From NCBI RefSeq assembly GCF_002295065.1, contig NZ_NSGG01000018.1, forward strand, positions 40,328 through 104,327: a stretch of 64,000 nucleotides of DNA. The letters are read 5' to 3'. Source of the DNA: Mesorhizobium sp. WSM3859. Lineage in GTDB: Bacteria; Pseudomonadota; Alphaproteobacteria; Rhizobiales; Rhizobiaceae. Numbering within the stretch: the stretch's first letter is position 1; the number at the start of each line of letters is the position of its first letter. Below, one piece after another: positions 1 through 8,955 of this stretch. The position numbers and the translations under genes are program-made. Below the pieces are notes generated by a model. It was given only the letters and a program-made list of their open reading frames with translations, ran no database searches and was not told the DNA's origin.

Positions 1-38
1 GGCAGCTTAGGCGCCGCGCCCTTCATAGAAGTCGACAA

Positions 39-117
39 TTGGCGAAAGCCGCGGCGACATCTGATCTCCCCCCTTGCGGGGGAGATGGCCGGCAGGCCAG
101 AGGGGGGTTGGCGGGAA
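39..117. repeat. Family A palindromic intergenic repeat, copy 1
   Basis: The segment carries the core word TTGGCGAAAG followed by a stem of C-run and G-run around TTGCG, then a GCCGGCAGGC box and an AGGGGGG end. The same layout recurs near 17.9, 20.9-21.1 and 56.7-56.9 kb. It lies between the left window edge and the 3' end of uppP. Bases 1-38 hold nothing I can assign. Confidence 0.75.
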
Positions 118-146
118 CTCGACGAATGGTGCGGGCAAAGCCCGCC

Positions 147-953
147 TCACCCCCAAACCATCAGCGCCGCCAGCCCCGCAATACCCACCACGAGCCGCCA
201 CCAGCCGAACAGCGCGTAGCCTTTGCGCGAGACGTAATCGAGCAGGAAACGCACCACGATGAGCGCGGCGACGAAGGCGGCGATAAAGCCGACGGCGATG
301 ATCGGCAGGTCCGCCGCGGTCAGCACGTTGCGGTTCTTGAAGAGGTCGAAGGCGAAGGCGCCGACCATGGTGGGCATGGCGAGGAAGAAGGAGAATTCCG
401 CCGCCGCGCGCTTGTCGACGCCCATCAGCAGCGCGCCGACGATGGTCGAGCCGGAGCGCGAGGTTCCGGGGATCAGCGACAGGCACTGGAACAGGCCGAT
501 CTTCAAATAAACGCTCAACGGAAAGCGCTCGACGTCGTGATGCACCGGCTTGAAGTTGATGCGGTCGACGACGAGCAGCACCACGCCGCCGATGACCAGC
601 ATAATGCAGATCAGCCTGGGCGATTCGAACAGGATGGTCTTGATGAAATCATGCGCCAGCGCGCCGATGACCGCTGCCGGAAGGAAGGCGATGAGGATGC
701 CGATGACGAAATGCCGGGTCTGCGGGTCGCTGGGGAGCTTGATCAGCATCTGCCAGAGCTTGCTGAAATAGACGCTGAGGATGGCCAGGATCGCGCCGAG
801 CTGGATCAGGATCTCAAAAGCCTTGCCGGTGGAGTGGAAGCCGAGGAAATGGCCGGCAAGCAGGATGTGGCCGGTCGAGGACACAGGGATGAACTCGGTC
901 AGGCCCTCCAGCAGCCCGAGCAGCAGCGCTTCGACGATGGTCTGGCTTTCCAT
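147..953 (-). CDS. uppP: Undecaprenyl-diphosphatase (UppP/BacA)
   Basis: This is a 268-residue integral membrane enzyme that dephosphorylates undecaprenyl pyrophosphate to recycle the lipid carrier for peptidoglycan and polysaccharide synthesis. The N-terminus has the family motif EGLTEFIPVSSTGH (E16, E20, S25-H29), and the second signature PGTSRSG lies in the C-terminal half. Hydrophobic segments fill most of the rest. A longer in-frame start exists upstream, but ATG at 953 follows a GAGG ribosome site and gives the usual family length. BacA confers bacitracin tolerance when overexpressed; that is family knowledge. Confidence 0.95.
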   Translation of the reverse strand: MESQTIVEALLLGLLEGLTEFIPVSSTGHILLAGHFLGFHSTGKAFEILIQLGAILAILSVYFSKLWQMLIKLPSDPQTRHFVIGILIAFLPAAVIGALAHDFIKTILFESPRLICIMLVIGGVVLLVVDRINFKPVHHDVERFPLSVYLKIGLFQCLSLIPGTSRSGSTIVGALLMGVDKRAAAEFSFFLAMPTMVGAFAFDLFKNRNVLTAADLPIIAVGFIAAFVAALIVVRFLLDYVSRKGYALFGWWRLVVGIAGLAALMVWG

Positions 954-1113
954 GGCAACCTCAGGATTTCGGGGACAGCTGGGGACAACGGCTTGCTTGT
1001 CACGGCGCGGAAGTCCCCCTATAGGTCGCAACACCGTGACGGCCGCATGATGGGCCGCCAAGACTTACCGGCGCTGACACCGATTCGCCAGTGCGCCCTA
1101 TCATCGCGGAACC

Positions 1114-1806
1114 ATGCTGACGCTTTTCCATCATCCCATGTTCGCCACCTGCCGGTTCGTGCGCCTCGCCTTCGGCGAGTATGGCGAGGAGCTGGCGCTG
1201 ATCGAGGAAAAGCCGTGGACCAGGCGCAAGGAGTTTCTGGCGCTGAACCCGGCCGGCACGCTGCCGATCCTTTTGGCCGAAGGCGACGTGCCGATCGTCG
1301 GCGCCATGGTGATCGCCGAATATCTCGACGAGACGCGCGGCGTCTTGAAGCGCGACAAGCGGCTGTTCGCCGAGGACCCGATGCAGCGCGCGGAAATCCG
1401 CCGGCTGACCGACTGGTACCTGGCCAAGGCCGAAAGCGAAGTCACCCGCCATCTGGTGCGCGAGCGCGTGCTGAAGCCGGTGATGCCGGAAACCGCCGGC
1501 GGGGGCTCGCCCGATTCGGCGGCGATCCGCGCCGCGCGCGCCAACATCCGCCAGCACATGAAATACACCAATTGGCTCGCGGGCACGCGCCATTGGCTGG
1601 CCGGCAACAAGGTGACCTATGCCGACCTCGCCGCCGCAGCGACGCTTTCGGTGCTCGACTATCTCGGCGAGATCGACTGGCGCGAACACAGCGCCGCGCG
1701 CGAATGGTACACGCGGGTGAAATCGCGGCCGTCGTTCCGGCCGCTGCTCTCCGACCGGGTGCGCGGCCTGTCGCCGGTGTCGCATTATGCGGACCTCGAC
1801 TTCTGA
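1114..1806 (+). CDS. Glutathione S-transferase family protein
   Basis: The 230-residue protein has the two-domain GST plan. An N-terminal thioredoxin fold (about 1-80) carries the GSH-site loop LNPAGTLPIL with the cis-proline and the following AEYLDE helix. An all-helical C-terminal domain (about 90-215) contains NKVTYADLAAAATLSVLDYL, the usual buried-Asp helix. The substrate cannot be read from sequence. Its 3' end overlaps queG by 20 bases, so the two are probably co-transcribed and translationally coupled, as is common for this pair in rhizobia. Confidence 0.88.
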   Translation: MLTLFHHPMFATCRFVRLAFGEYGEELALIEEKPWTRRKEFLALNPAGTLPILLAEGDVPIVGAMVIAEYLDETRGVLKRDKRLFAEDPMQRAEIRRLTDWYLAKAESEVTRHLVRERVLKPVMPETAGGGSPDSAAIRAARANIRQHMKYTNWLAGTRHWLAGNKVTYADLAAAATLSVLDYLGEIDWREHSAAREWYTRVKSRPSFRPLLSDRVRGLSPVSHYADLDF

Positions 1807-2938
1807 AAACTTACGCGCGCTGATCGAGGCGGAGGCGCGCCGCGCCGGCTTCGAGGCGGTTGCCGTGACCCGGCCGGACGCGATCCCGCAGGCGCCGGCA
1901 AGACTTGCCGAATTCGTCGCCGACGGTTTCCACGGCTCGATGGACTGGATCGTCGAGACCCTTCAGCGCCGCGCCGAGCCCTCGACGCTGTGGCCAGAGG
2001 TCCGCTCGATCATCGTGCTGGCGATGAATTACGGCCCGGATCATGACCCGCGCGATATCCTCACAAGACCCGACCGCGGCGCGATCTCGGTCTATGCGCA
2101 GAACCGCGATTATCATGACGTGATGAAGGGCCGACTGAAGGAGATCGCCGGCAAGATCGTGGCCAAGGCCGGCGGCGACGTTAAGGTGTTCGTCGATACC
2201 GCCCCTGTCATGGAAAAGCCGCTGGCGGAGGCGGCCGGGCTCGGTTGGCAGGGCAAGCACACCAACCTGGTCAGCCGCGCGCATGGCTCGTGGTTGTTCC
2301 TCGGCACGATCTTCACCACGGCGGAGCTCGAGCCGGACGAGGCCGAGATCGACCATTGCGGCTCCTGCCGCGCCTGCCTCGACGTCTGCCCGACCGATGC
2401 CTTTCCGGCGCCCTACCGGCTCGACGCGCGCCGCTGCATCTCTTATCTCACCATCGAGAACAAGGGGCCGATCCCGCGCGAATTCCGCGAAAAGATCGGC
2501 AACCGCATCTATGGCTGCGACGATTGCCTGGCCGCCTGCCCGTGGAACAAGTTCGCCAGCGCGGCATCCCAGGCGAAGCTTGCCGCGCGCGAGGATTTGC
2601 GCGAGCCAAAGCTGTCGGAACTGCTCGCCCTCGACGACACGGCGTTCCGCTCGTTTTTCTCGGGGTCGCCGGTCAAACGCATCGGCCGCGACCGTTTTGT
2701 TCGCAACGTGCTGATCGCCGCCGGCAATTCGGGCGACTTCTCGCTAACGCCCACTGTGCGTGGCCTGCTTGGCGATGCCTCGCCGCTGGTGCGGGGTGCG
2801 GCGATCTGGGCCCTGTCGCGGCTGCTGTCCGACCGCGAATTTGGCAAGCTTGCCGCCACCGCCTCGAAGACCGAGACCGATGCGGCGGTCCGTGAGGAGT
2901 GGCTGGCGGTGCTGGCAAAACCGGCGAAGGCCGATTGA
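1787..2938 (+). CDS. queG: Epoxyqueuosine reductase QueG
   Basis: QueG is a cobalamin and iron-sulfur enzyme that reduces epoxyqueuosine to queuosine in tRNA as the last step of the pathway. The 383-residue protein shows the catalytic VDTAPVMEK segment (D137). It has a first ferredoxin cluster CGSCRACLDVCP (C191, C194, C197, C201) and a second set CDDCLAACP (C244, C247, C251) with C217 nearby. A C-terminal HEAT-like part (about 300-375) resembles the tRNA-binding repeat of the family. It overlaps the GST by 20 bases, and an SDR gene follows after 12 bases. Confidence 0.96.
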   Translation: MRTSTSENLRALIEAEARRAGFEAVAVTRPDAIPQAPARLAEFVADGFHGSMDWIVETLQRRAEPSTLWPEVRSIIVLAMNYGPDHDPRDILTRPDRGAISVYAQNRDYHDVMKGRLKEIAGKIVAKAGGDVKVFVDTAPVMEKPLAEAAGLGWQGKHTNLVSRAHGSWLFLGTIFTTAELEPDEAEIDHCGSCRACLDVCPTDAFPAPYRLDARRCISYLTIENKGPIPREFREKIGNRIYGCDDCLAACPWNKFASAASQAKLAAREDLREPKLSELLALDDTAFRSFFSGSPVKRIGRDRFVRNVLIAAGNSGDFSLTPTVRGLLGDASPLVRGAAIWALSRLLSDREFGKLAATASKTETDAAVREEWLAVLAKPAKAD

Positions 2939-2950
2939 AGGAGTTCATCG

Positions 2951-3853
2951 ATGGGCGAAAGACGCTTCTTCATCTTCGGCGCCGGCTATTCCGGCCAGGC
3001 TTTCGCGCGGGCCAATCAGCACCACGCGCCGGTCTCCGGCACGACCCGGGCGCCTGAAAAGTTCGAGGCGCTGCGATCGGCCGGCATCGAGCCGCTGCAA
3101 TTCGACGGCGCGCTGTCGCTAGAGCTCGGCGAGGCGCTCGCCGGGACCTCGCATCTCATCGTCTCGGTCGCTCCCGACGAGGCCGGCGATGCGGTGCTCA
3201 ACGCCGCCGGCGATGCGCTGCGGGAAAAGATGCCGGCGCTGGAGTGGATCGCCTATCTCTCAACCGTCGGCGTCTATGGCGACCATGGCGGCGCCTGGGT
3301 GGACGAGACCAGCGACTGCCGCCCCGTGTCGAAGCGCTCGGTCATGCGGGTGGCGGCCGAACAGGAATGGCTGAGGCTTGGCCGCGAGACCGGAAAGCCG
3401 GTGGCGGTGCTGCGGCTTTCCGGAATCTATGGGCCCGGCCGCAACGCGCTCGCCAATCTCGAGGAGGGCACCGCAAGGCGGCTGGTCAAGCCGGGACAGG
3501 TGTTCAACCGCATCCATTGCGACGACATCGCCGGCGCGCTCTGGCACCTCGCCGAGAACAATCTCGGCGGGATCTTCAACGTCACCGACGACGAGCCGGC
3601 GCCGCCGCAGGACGTCGTGGCTTACGCCGCTGGGCTGATGGGCGTCGAGCCGCCGCCCGAAATTCCCTTCGAGACCGCCCAACTTTCGCCCATGGCGCGG
3701 TCTTTCTATGGCGAGAACAAGCGGGTCGCCAACAAGGCGATCAAGGCGGCCGGCTATCGCTTCCGGTTCCCGAACTACCGGGTGGCGCTGGAGCGGATGT
3801 GGGCCGAGGGCAACTGGCGGGATGGAGCGCCGCGCAGCCCGATGAGGCGCTGA
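2951..3853 (+). CDS. SDR-family NAD(P)-dependent epimerase/reductase (YeeZ-like)
   Basis: The 300-residue protein starts with a Rossmann glycine motif, FGAGYSGQ (about residues 9-16). It continues with features of atypical or extended SDRs: STVGVYGDHGG in the middle and LRLSGIYGPGRN near residue 155. No clear YxxxK active site follows, which fits the atypical YeeZ/COG0451 group rather than a classical epimerase. A GGAG ribosome site precedes the ATG. It lies 12 bases after queG in the same direction. The substrate is unknown. Confidence 0.8.
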   Translation: MGERRFFIFGAGYSGQAFARANQHHAPVSGTTRAPEKFEALRSAGIEPLQFDGALSLELGEALAGTSHLIVSVAPDEAGDAVLNAAGDALREKMPALEWIAYLSTVGVYGDHGGAWVDETSDCRPVSKRSVMRVAAEQEWLRLGRETGKPVAVLRLSGIYGPGRNALANLEEGTARRLVKPGQVFNRIHCDDIAGALWHLAENNLGGIFNVTDDEPAPPQDVVAYAAGLMGVEPPPEIPFETAQLSPMARSFYGENKRVANKAIKAAGYRFRFPNYRVALERMWAEGNWRDGAPRSPMRR

Positions 3854-3932
3854 AGATCGATGCGGGACGCGCGGCGTGGTATGGTGGCCTGACCGTGCCG
3901 CAAACGGGTAGACTGGAGAGGGATCCGGCCTG

Positions 3933-5015
3933 ATGAATTTGCGATCGCTGCCCGACAGGAAGCCGTTCCTGACCGCCGCGCTGGCGCTGGTGACCTTGGC
4001 TGCGCTGGCGGCGGCCGCGATCTCGGCCGAACCGCGGGCCAAGGACCTGTTCGGCGCCAAGAAACTGCCGGCGGTGGTGCCCGCGCAATCCTTCGGTTTC
4101 TATTCCAAGGGCTGCTTCGCCGGCGGCGTCGCCCTGCCCATGGACGGGCCGACCTGGGAAGTGATGCGCCCCTCGCGCAACCGCCGCTGGGGCCATCCGG
4201 CCATGATCGCGCTGATCGAGAAACTCGCGCGCGACGCGGCAGCCGACGGCTGGCCAGGGCTTCTGGTCGGCGACGTCTCGCAGCCGCGCGGCGGACCGAT
4301 GATGACCGGCCACGCCTCGCATCAGATCGGGCTCGACGCCGACATCTGGCTGACGCCGATGCCGAAGCGGCCGCTGACCATGGCGCAGCGCGAGAATATG
4401 AGCGCCACGCTGATGGTCGACGAAAAAACGCATCTGGTGAAGGACGCGCTGTGGACGCCGGCGCACACAAGGCTGCTCAAGCGCGCCGCGAGCTATCCGG
4501 AAGTCGAGCGCATCCTGGTCAATCCCGGCATCAAGAAGAAGCTGTGCGACACGGTCAGCGGCGACCGGTCCTGGCTGCGCAAGATCCGCCCGTTCTGGGG
4601 CCACGACTATCATTTCCATATGCGCATCGGCTGCCAGCCGGGCTCGCCCGGTTGCAAGGGGCAGGAGGCGACGCCCGCGGATGACGGCTGCGGCAAGCCG
4701 CTGGCCTGGTGGTTCACCGAGGAGCCGTGGCGGCCCAACAAGAACCCCGATGCGCCCAAGGCCCGCGACCTGATGACGATGGCCAATCTGCCGAAAGAGT
4801 GCCAGGCGGTGCTCGCCGCGACGGATGCGCCGTCGTTGGCGGCCGTGACCTACCAGGGTGGCAGCGCCACAGCGGTCGCCGTGGCCGAACCGGAGCCGAC
4901 CGAGCCGGCGGAGACGATCTCCACCGGCAACGCAGCGATGCCGGCGGCGGCGAGCGCTTTCGCGCCGACGCCCAAGATCGGCATTCCGCTGCCAAGGCCG
5001 AGACCGGGGAACTGA
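3933..5015 (+). CDS. mepA: Penicillin-insensitive murein endopeptidase MepA (M74)
   Basis: MepA is a periplasmic zinc LAS-fold peptidase that cuts D-Ala-mDAP and LD cross-links in peptidoglycan. A signal peptide is visible (positive start, hydrophobic stretch 14-30, then AEP). The core GHASHQIGLDADIW supplies the His and Asp zinc ligands, and WGHDYHFHMRIGC the C-terminal His motif. At 360 residues it is longer than E. coli MepA. The extra C-terminus is Ala/Pro-rich and ends in PLPRPRP, a tail often seen on rhizobial periplasmic proteins. No partner gene is adjacent. Confidence 0.94.
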   Translation: MNLRSLPDRKPFLTAALALVTLAALAAAAISAEPRAKDLFGAKKLPAVVPAQSFGFYSKGCFAGGVALPMDGPTWEVMRPSRNRRWGHPAMIALIEKLARDAAADGWPGLLVGDVSQPRGGPMMTGHASHQIGLDADIWLTPMPKRPLTMAQRENMSATLMVDEKTHLVKDALWTPAHTRLLKRAASYPEVERILVNPGIKKKLCDTVSGDRSWLRKIRPFWGHDYHFHMRIGCQPGSPGCKGQEATPADDGCGKPLAWWFTEEPWRPNKNPDAPKARDLMTMANLPKECQAVLAATDAPSLAAVTYQGGSATAVAVAEPEPTEPAETISTGNAAMPAAASAFAPTPKIGIPLPRPRPGN

Positions 5016-5053
5016 CTCCGAAGCTGGGGAATGTGTCCGTTTGAATCAAAACC

Positions 5054-5467
5054 TTAGAGAGTAGCGGGATTTCCTAGCCTGTCCCACGCTTCCAGATACT
5101 GAGGAAGCGCATAGGATTTTGGCTGTAGCCAATAAGATACCGTGCCAATCTCATTCATTCCGCGATGAGCAGCTGCTCTCACCTCGTCTTTCGTGAGGAC
5201 GTAGCAGGTAGGGGCTGCGGTGTTCGCGTTGATCGTTACAACCCACCAATCCGAGCGAAGGGTATCCAGTGAACTACCCAGCGGCACGGGAGCCCTCTTC
5301 GACAATGCCTTTGACTGAATGGGGAGGACGCGGCTCTCGTCGTCGCTTGCGGCATAAAGGTCTGCGCCACGCGCGTTGCGTACAGTGGGCATGACATGCC
5401 AACCGCGTCGCGACAGTTCCCGCGCCACGTGGTACAGACCGGCGTTGCCAGTCAGCTGGTGCCGCAT
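5054..5467 (-). CDS. Small protein with PD-(D/E)XK-like layout, function unknown
   Basis: The 137-residue protein has an N-terminal helix (GNAGLYHVARELSRRGW), then RNARGADLYA and, about 17 residues on, IQSKALSKR. An Asp followed by a QxK strand after such a helix is how degenerate PD-(D/E)XK nuclease-like domains often look, and the C-terminal half has the conserved-looking VSYWLQP. I recognise this only as a family of small uncharacterised proteins. The ATG at 5467 begins one base after the stop of the upstream gene (TAA-A-ATG), which implies coupled translation. GC is lower than in the flanks. A nuclease activity is inference, not shown. Confidence 0.6.
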   Translation of the reverse strand: MRHQLTGNAGLYHVARELSRRGWHVMPTVRNARGADLYAASDDESRVLPIQSKALSKRAPVPLGSSLDTLRSDWWVVTINANTAAPTCYVLTKDEVRAAAHRGMNEIGTVSYWLQPKSYALPQYLEAWDRLGNPATL

Positions 5468-5468
5468 T

Positions 5469-5654
5469 TTAGCTGGGGTACTCCAACACGATGATGTAGC
5501 CGGACGGCTGCCTGAATTCGCCATCCTCTGTTCGGATGTCTCGTTCCGGTTGCCAGATCACGTTGATGATCCGGCTTCCCTCTTCGCCCAGACTGTGGAG
5601 CAACGTCTTCAGCCGCTCAACGTCGTCAGGACATGTCGCGACGGCATATGACAT
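5469..5654 (-). CDS. 61-residue DUF4177-like small protein
   Basis: The ORF starts at ATG 5654 behind an AGGGGG ribosome site with a 6-base spacer. Its middle (VERLKTLLHSLGEEGSRIINV) and hydrophobic end (GYIIVLEY) resemble the beta-alpha-beta DUF4177 pattern, in which a loop of the form LxxLGxEGW precedes a hydrophobic strand; here Ser-Arg replaces the usual Trp. It forms a tight two-gene operon with the PD-(D/E)XK-like gene downstream. The pair sits alone between mepA and glk. The role is unknown; an antitoxin or accessory subunit would fit the arrangement but is not supported by a motif. Confidence 0.5.
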   Translation of the reverse strand: MSYAVATCPDDVERLKTLLHSLGEEGSRIINVIWQPERDIRTEDGEFRQPSGYIIVLEYPS

Positions 5655-5841
5655 GATATCCCCCTTGCTTTTGGTAAGCATATAGGAGTTCGAAGCGCCG
5701 CGCGACAATCGGGCTACAGCGGGTGGTAGCCGGTCAATTTCAAACTGAGACACCGGCCGAAGCCGCTTTCCCTTTGCAGGCCCATGCGCTAGTCAACGAA
5801 CAAACAGCGGCAGACAGCCGAACGGGGAAGCGCGAGAAGAA

Positions 5842-6861
5842 ATGGTAAGCGAGAACGAGACAGCGCTGCGGTTTCCGGTCCTGATCGGCGACATTGGCGG
5901 CACCAATGCGCGCTTCTCGATCGTGCTCGACGCCAATTCCGAAGCGACCGAGCCGCAGATCGTCCAGACGGCGAATTTCAAGACCATCGACGAGGCGATC
6001 CAGGCGGCGGTGCTCGACCGCTCCTCGATCCAGCCGAATTCGGCGGTGCTGGCGATCGCCGGGCCGGTCGACGGCGACGAGATTCCGCTCACCAACTGCC
6101 CCTGGGTCGTGAAACCCCGGCAGATGATCGCCAATCTGGGCCTGAGCGAGGTCGTGGTGCTCAATGATTTCGAGGCGCAGGCGCTGGCCGTCGTGGCGCT
6201 CGGCGAAGAGCATATGGAAAAGATCGGCGGCGGCACGCCGGAACCCAATGCGAGCCGCGTCGTGCTCGGCCCCGGAACCGGGCTGGGCGTCGCCGGGCTG
6301 ATCTATGCGCTCGATCGCTGGATTCCGGTGCCGGGCGAGGGCGGGCATATGGATATCGGACCGCGCACGCCGCGCGACTTCGAGGTGTTCCCGCATATCG
6401 ACAAGCTGGAAGGCCGCATCTCCGGCGAGCAGATCCTGTGCGGGCGCGGGCTGGTCAACGTCTATCGCGCCGTGGCCAGGACGGACGGCAAGCCGACGCC
6501 GTTCACGACGCCGGCCGAGATCACCGGAGCGGCGCTCGCCAAATCCGACGCGGTGGCCGGGGAGGCGCTGGAGCTGTTCGTCACCTGCCTCGGCCGCACC
6601 GCGGGCGACCTGGCGCTAGTGTTCATGGGCCGCGGCGGCGTGTTCCTCACCGGCGGCATCGCGCAGAAGATCGTGCCGGCGCTGAAGGAAGGCAATTTCC
6701 GCGCCGCCTTCGAGGACAAGGCGCCGCACAGCGCGCTGATGCGCGAAATGCCGGTCTATGTCATTATCCATCCGCTGGCGGCGCTGCTCGGCCTTGCCGC
6801 CTATGCCAGGACGCCTTCGCTGTTCGGCGTGCAGACCGCCGGCCGGCACTGGCGGGCATGA
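5842..6861 (+). CDS. glk: Glucokinase
   Basis: The enzyme phosphorylates glucose with ATP to glucose 6-phosphate for the Entner-Doudoroff and pentose phosphate routes. The 339-residue protein has the ATP-binding phosphate-1 motif GDIGGTNARF (from residue 16) and a second glycine motif LGPGTGLGVAGL. EGGHMDIGP carries the sugar-contacting Glu and His, and VFLTGGIAQKI is the adenosine motif. This is the group-A bacterial Glk form. It is separated from the following exporter by 222 bases containing a palindromic repeat, so co-transcription is doubtful. Confidence 0.95.
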   Translation: MVSENETALRFPVLIGDIGGTNARFSIVLDANSEATEPQIVQTANFKTIDEAIQAAVLDRSSIQPNSAVLAIAGPVDGDEIPLTNCPWVVKPRQMIANLGLSEVVVLNDFEAQALAVVALGEEHMEKIGGGTPEPNASRVVLGPGTGLGVAGLIYALDRWIPVPGEGGHMDIGPRTPRDFEVFPHIDKLEGRISGEQILCGRGLVNVYRAVARTDGKPTPFTTPAEITGAALAKSDAVAGEALELFVTCLGRTAGDLALVFMGRGGVFLTGGIAQKIVPALKEGNFRAAFEDKAPHSALMREMPVYVIIHPLAALLGLAAYARTPSLFGVQTAGRHWRA

Positions 6862-6929
6862 TCGCGCCAGGGCCCGGGCCGGCGCTCGGCCGCCGCGACG
6901 AAGTTTCGCCATAGGCAAGCCGTAGCCGG

Positions 6930-7043
6930 GGCGCTAAAGCGCGTCGCGATCTTTCAGATTCGCTCCATGCGCTTTCGGTTTTTGATTTTACGCATGTCTT
7001 TATCCCGAAACCGGTTCCCACTTTCGGGAGACATGCTTTAAGA
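6930..7043. repeat. Family F palindromic repeat upstream of the ABC exporter
   Basis: The stretch contains nested inverted repeats: GCATGTCT at 6992-6999 pairs with AGACATGC at 7029-7036, and an inner CCGAAA pairs with TTTCGG. The 5' part has the AAGCGCGTCGCGATCTTTCA word common in rhizobial intergenic space. Related pieces occur at 9776-9830, 42901-43010, 48236-48285 and 55713-55815. It would form a large hairpin in the leader of the ABC transporter mRNA. Confidence 0.7.
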
Positions 7044-7083
7044 GGGTTGGCCTTATGACGAGAACCCACGAAGCGCTTCCGAT

Positions 7084-8955
7084 TTGACACTTCAAAATCC
7101 AGACAAGCACAAGACCCGACCGGGCGAGGTCACCGCGGTGCTGCGCCGCATCGTCGCCGAAAACGGCTATGACCATCGCTGGTCCTACGCGGTCGTCATC
7201 GTCTGCTCGCTGCTGGTTTCGGGCGCGACCGCCTTCTCCGCATGGGTCATGGCGCCGATGGTCAATCAGATCTTCTACGAACGGAGCAGCGGCGCCGTCT
7301 GGTGGATTTGCGCCGGCTTCATGGGCGCCTTCCTCGTGCGCGGCTTTGCCGGTTACGGCCAGGCGGTGATGCTGGCCAAGGTCGGCAACAATCTCGTCGC
7401 CCGCTACCAGAAGCGCTGCTTCGACCAACTGATGAAGCTCGGCGTCAATTTCTTCAACGACACGCGTTCCGGGCGCCTGGCGGCGCAGCTGGACGAGAAT
7501 GTCGGCGGCATCCGCGACCTGCTGTCGCTGACCTTGATTTCGATCACCCGCGACGCGGTGACGCTGATCGGCCTGGTCTGCCTGATGGTCTACCAGGATC
7601 CGGTCCTGTCGCTGAGTTCGCTGCTGATCGGACCGCCACTGATCTGGGCCGTCGTCTACATCACCCGCCGGGTGCGCAAGATCAACCGCGAATCCGTGCT
7701 GATCAACTCGCGACTGAGCGGCTCCGTGCAGGAGGCAGTTCAAGGCATAGCCATCGTCAAGGCCTTCACCATGGAGGACGAGCTGGCCCGCCGCATCGGC
7801 GTCATGGCCGATACGGCCGAGCAGCGCAGCAACAAGATCGCCCGCGTCTCCGAGCGGCTGTCGCCGATTTCCGACATGCTGGCCGGCCTCGCCGTCACCG
7901 CCGTCATCGCCTATTCCGGCTATCGGGCTTTGTATCTCGGCCAACCGCCTGGCGCGGTGTTTTCCTTCATCACCGCGCTGATCCTGGCCTATGATCCGGC
8001 GCGGCGCCTGGCGCGCATGCAGGTGACGATGGAACGCGCGCTGGTCAATGCGCGCATGATCTACGAGCTGCTCGACCTCGAGCCGAGGCAGGGGGATGCC
8101 CCCGACGCGGTCGAGGCGAAGATCACCACGGGCGAGGTGCGCATCAACGACGTGACCTTCGGCTACAGCGCCGACATGCCGGTGCTGCGGGAGCTGAGCT
8201 TCTCCGCCGCCGCCGGCAAGGTGACGGCGATCGTCGGCGCCTCGGGCGCCGGCAAGTCGACGCTGGTGGCGCTGCTGCAGCGCTTCTACGACGTTGACGA
8301 GGGCTCGATCGAAGTCGACGGCCAGGACATCTCGAAGGTGACCAAGCGCTCGCTGCGCCAGTCGATCGCCTATGTCTCGCAGGCGCCCTACCTGTTCGAG
8401 GGCACGATCCGCGACAACATCCGCTATGGTCGGCTTTCGGCCACCGATGCCGAGATCGAGCATGCGGCGAAACTGGCCGCCGCCGACGAGTTCATCCGCC
8501 AGCAACCGCAAGGCTACGACACGCCTGTCGGCGAAGGCGGCTCGACGCTGTCGGGCGGCCAGCGACAGCGCGTCTCGATCGCGCGCGCCATCGTGCGCCA
8601 GGCGCCGATCCTGCTGCTCGACGAGGCGACCTCGGCACTGGACAACGAGGCCGAGGCGCGTGTCCAGGAAGCGCTGACCCATGTCATGGAAGGCCGCACG
8701 ACGATCGTGATCGCGCACCGGCTGTCGACGGTGGTCAATGCCGACCATATCATCGTGCTGGAAGAGGGCAGGCTGGTCGAAGAAGGCACGCATGCGACGC
8801 TGATGGCCGACCCGCACTCCATCTATGCCCGCTTCCACCGGATCCAGGGCAAGAAGGGGCTGGGGCTTGTCGACGACGCCAAGGCAAGCCAGACTTCGGG
8901 CCAAACTCCCGCACCGCGCAGCCGCGCCAGGAAGACCGTCAGGAGAAGCGCATGA
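7084..8955 (+). CDS. ABC exporter, fused membrane and ATPase domains (MsbA/LipA-like)
   Basis: The 623-residue half-transporter has a six-helix type I exporter membrane domain (about 30-320) and a nucleotide-binding domain. That domain shows Walker A GASGAGKS near residue 385, Q-loop YVSQAPYLF, signature LSGGQRQR, Walker B ILLLDEATSALD and the H-loop IAHRLST. It should work as a homodimer; lipid A or other lipid export is the family guess. No ATG lies near the N-terminus. The TTG at 7084 is the best start, and it overlaps the TGA of a 10-codon upstream ORF that starts at ATG 7055. The 3' end overlaps dapB by four bases (ATGA). Confidence 0.88.
   Translation: MTLQNPDKHKTRPGEVTAVLRRIVAENGYDHRWSYAVVIVCSLLVSGATAFSAWVMAPMVNQIFYERSSGAVWWICAGFMGAFLVRGFAGYGQAVMLAKVGNNLVARYQKRCFDQLMKLGVNFFNDTRSGRLAAQLDENVGGIRDLLSLTLISITRDAVTLIGLVCLMVYQDPVLSLSSLLIGPPLIWAVVYITRRVRKINRESVLINSRLSGSVQEAVQGIAIVKAFTMEDELARRIGVMADTAEQRSNKIARVSERLSPISDMLAGLAVTAVIAYSGYRALYLGQPPGAVFSFITALILAYDPARRLARMQVTMERALVNARMIYELLDLEPRQGDAPDAVEAKITTGEVRINDVTFGYSADMPVLRELSFSAAAGKVTAIVGASGAGKSTLVALLQRFYDVDEGSIEVDGQDISKVTKRSLRQSIAYVSQAPYLFEGTIRDNIRYGRLSATDAEIEHAAKLAAADEFIRQQPQGYDTPVGEGGSTLSGGQRQRVSIARAIVRQAPILLLDEATSALDNEAEARVQEALTHVMEGRTTIVIAHRLSTVVNADHIIVLEEGRLVEEGTHATLMADPHSIYARFHRIQGKKGLGLVDDAKASQTSGQTPAPRSRARKTVRRSA

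Noticed and set aside
39..1823. A very long rightward open frame over uppP and the GST
   Set aside because: It runs antisense to uppP and out of frame with the GST, has Arg/Asp/Gln-rich low-complexity translation, and no domain. High-GC genomes produce such antisense frames; the same holds for the long antisense frames over the SDR, exporter, CBS and mnmG genes.
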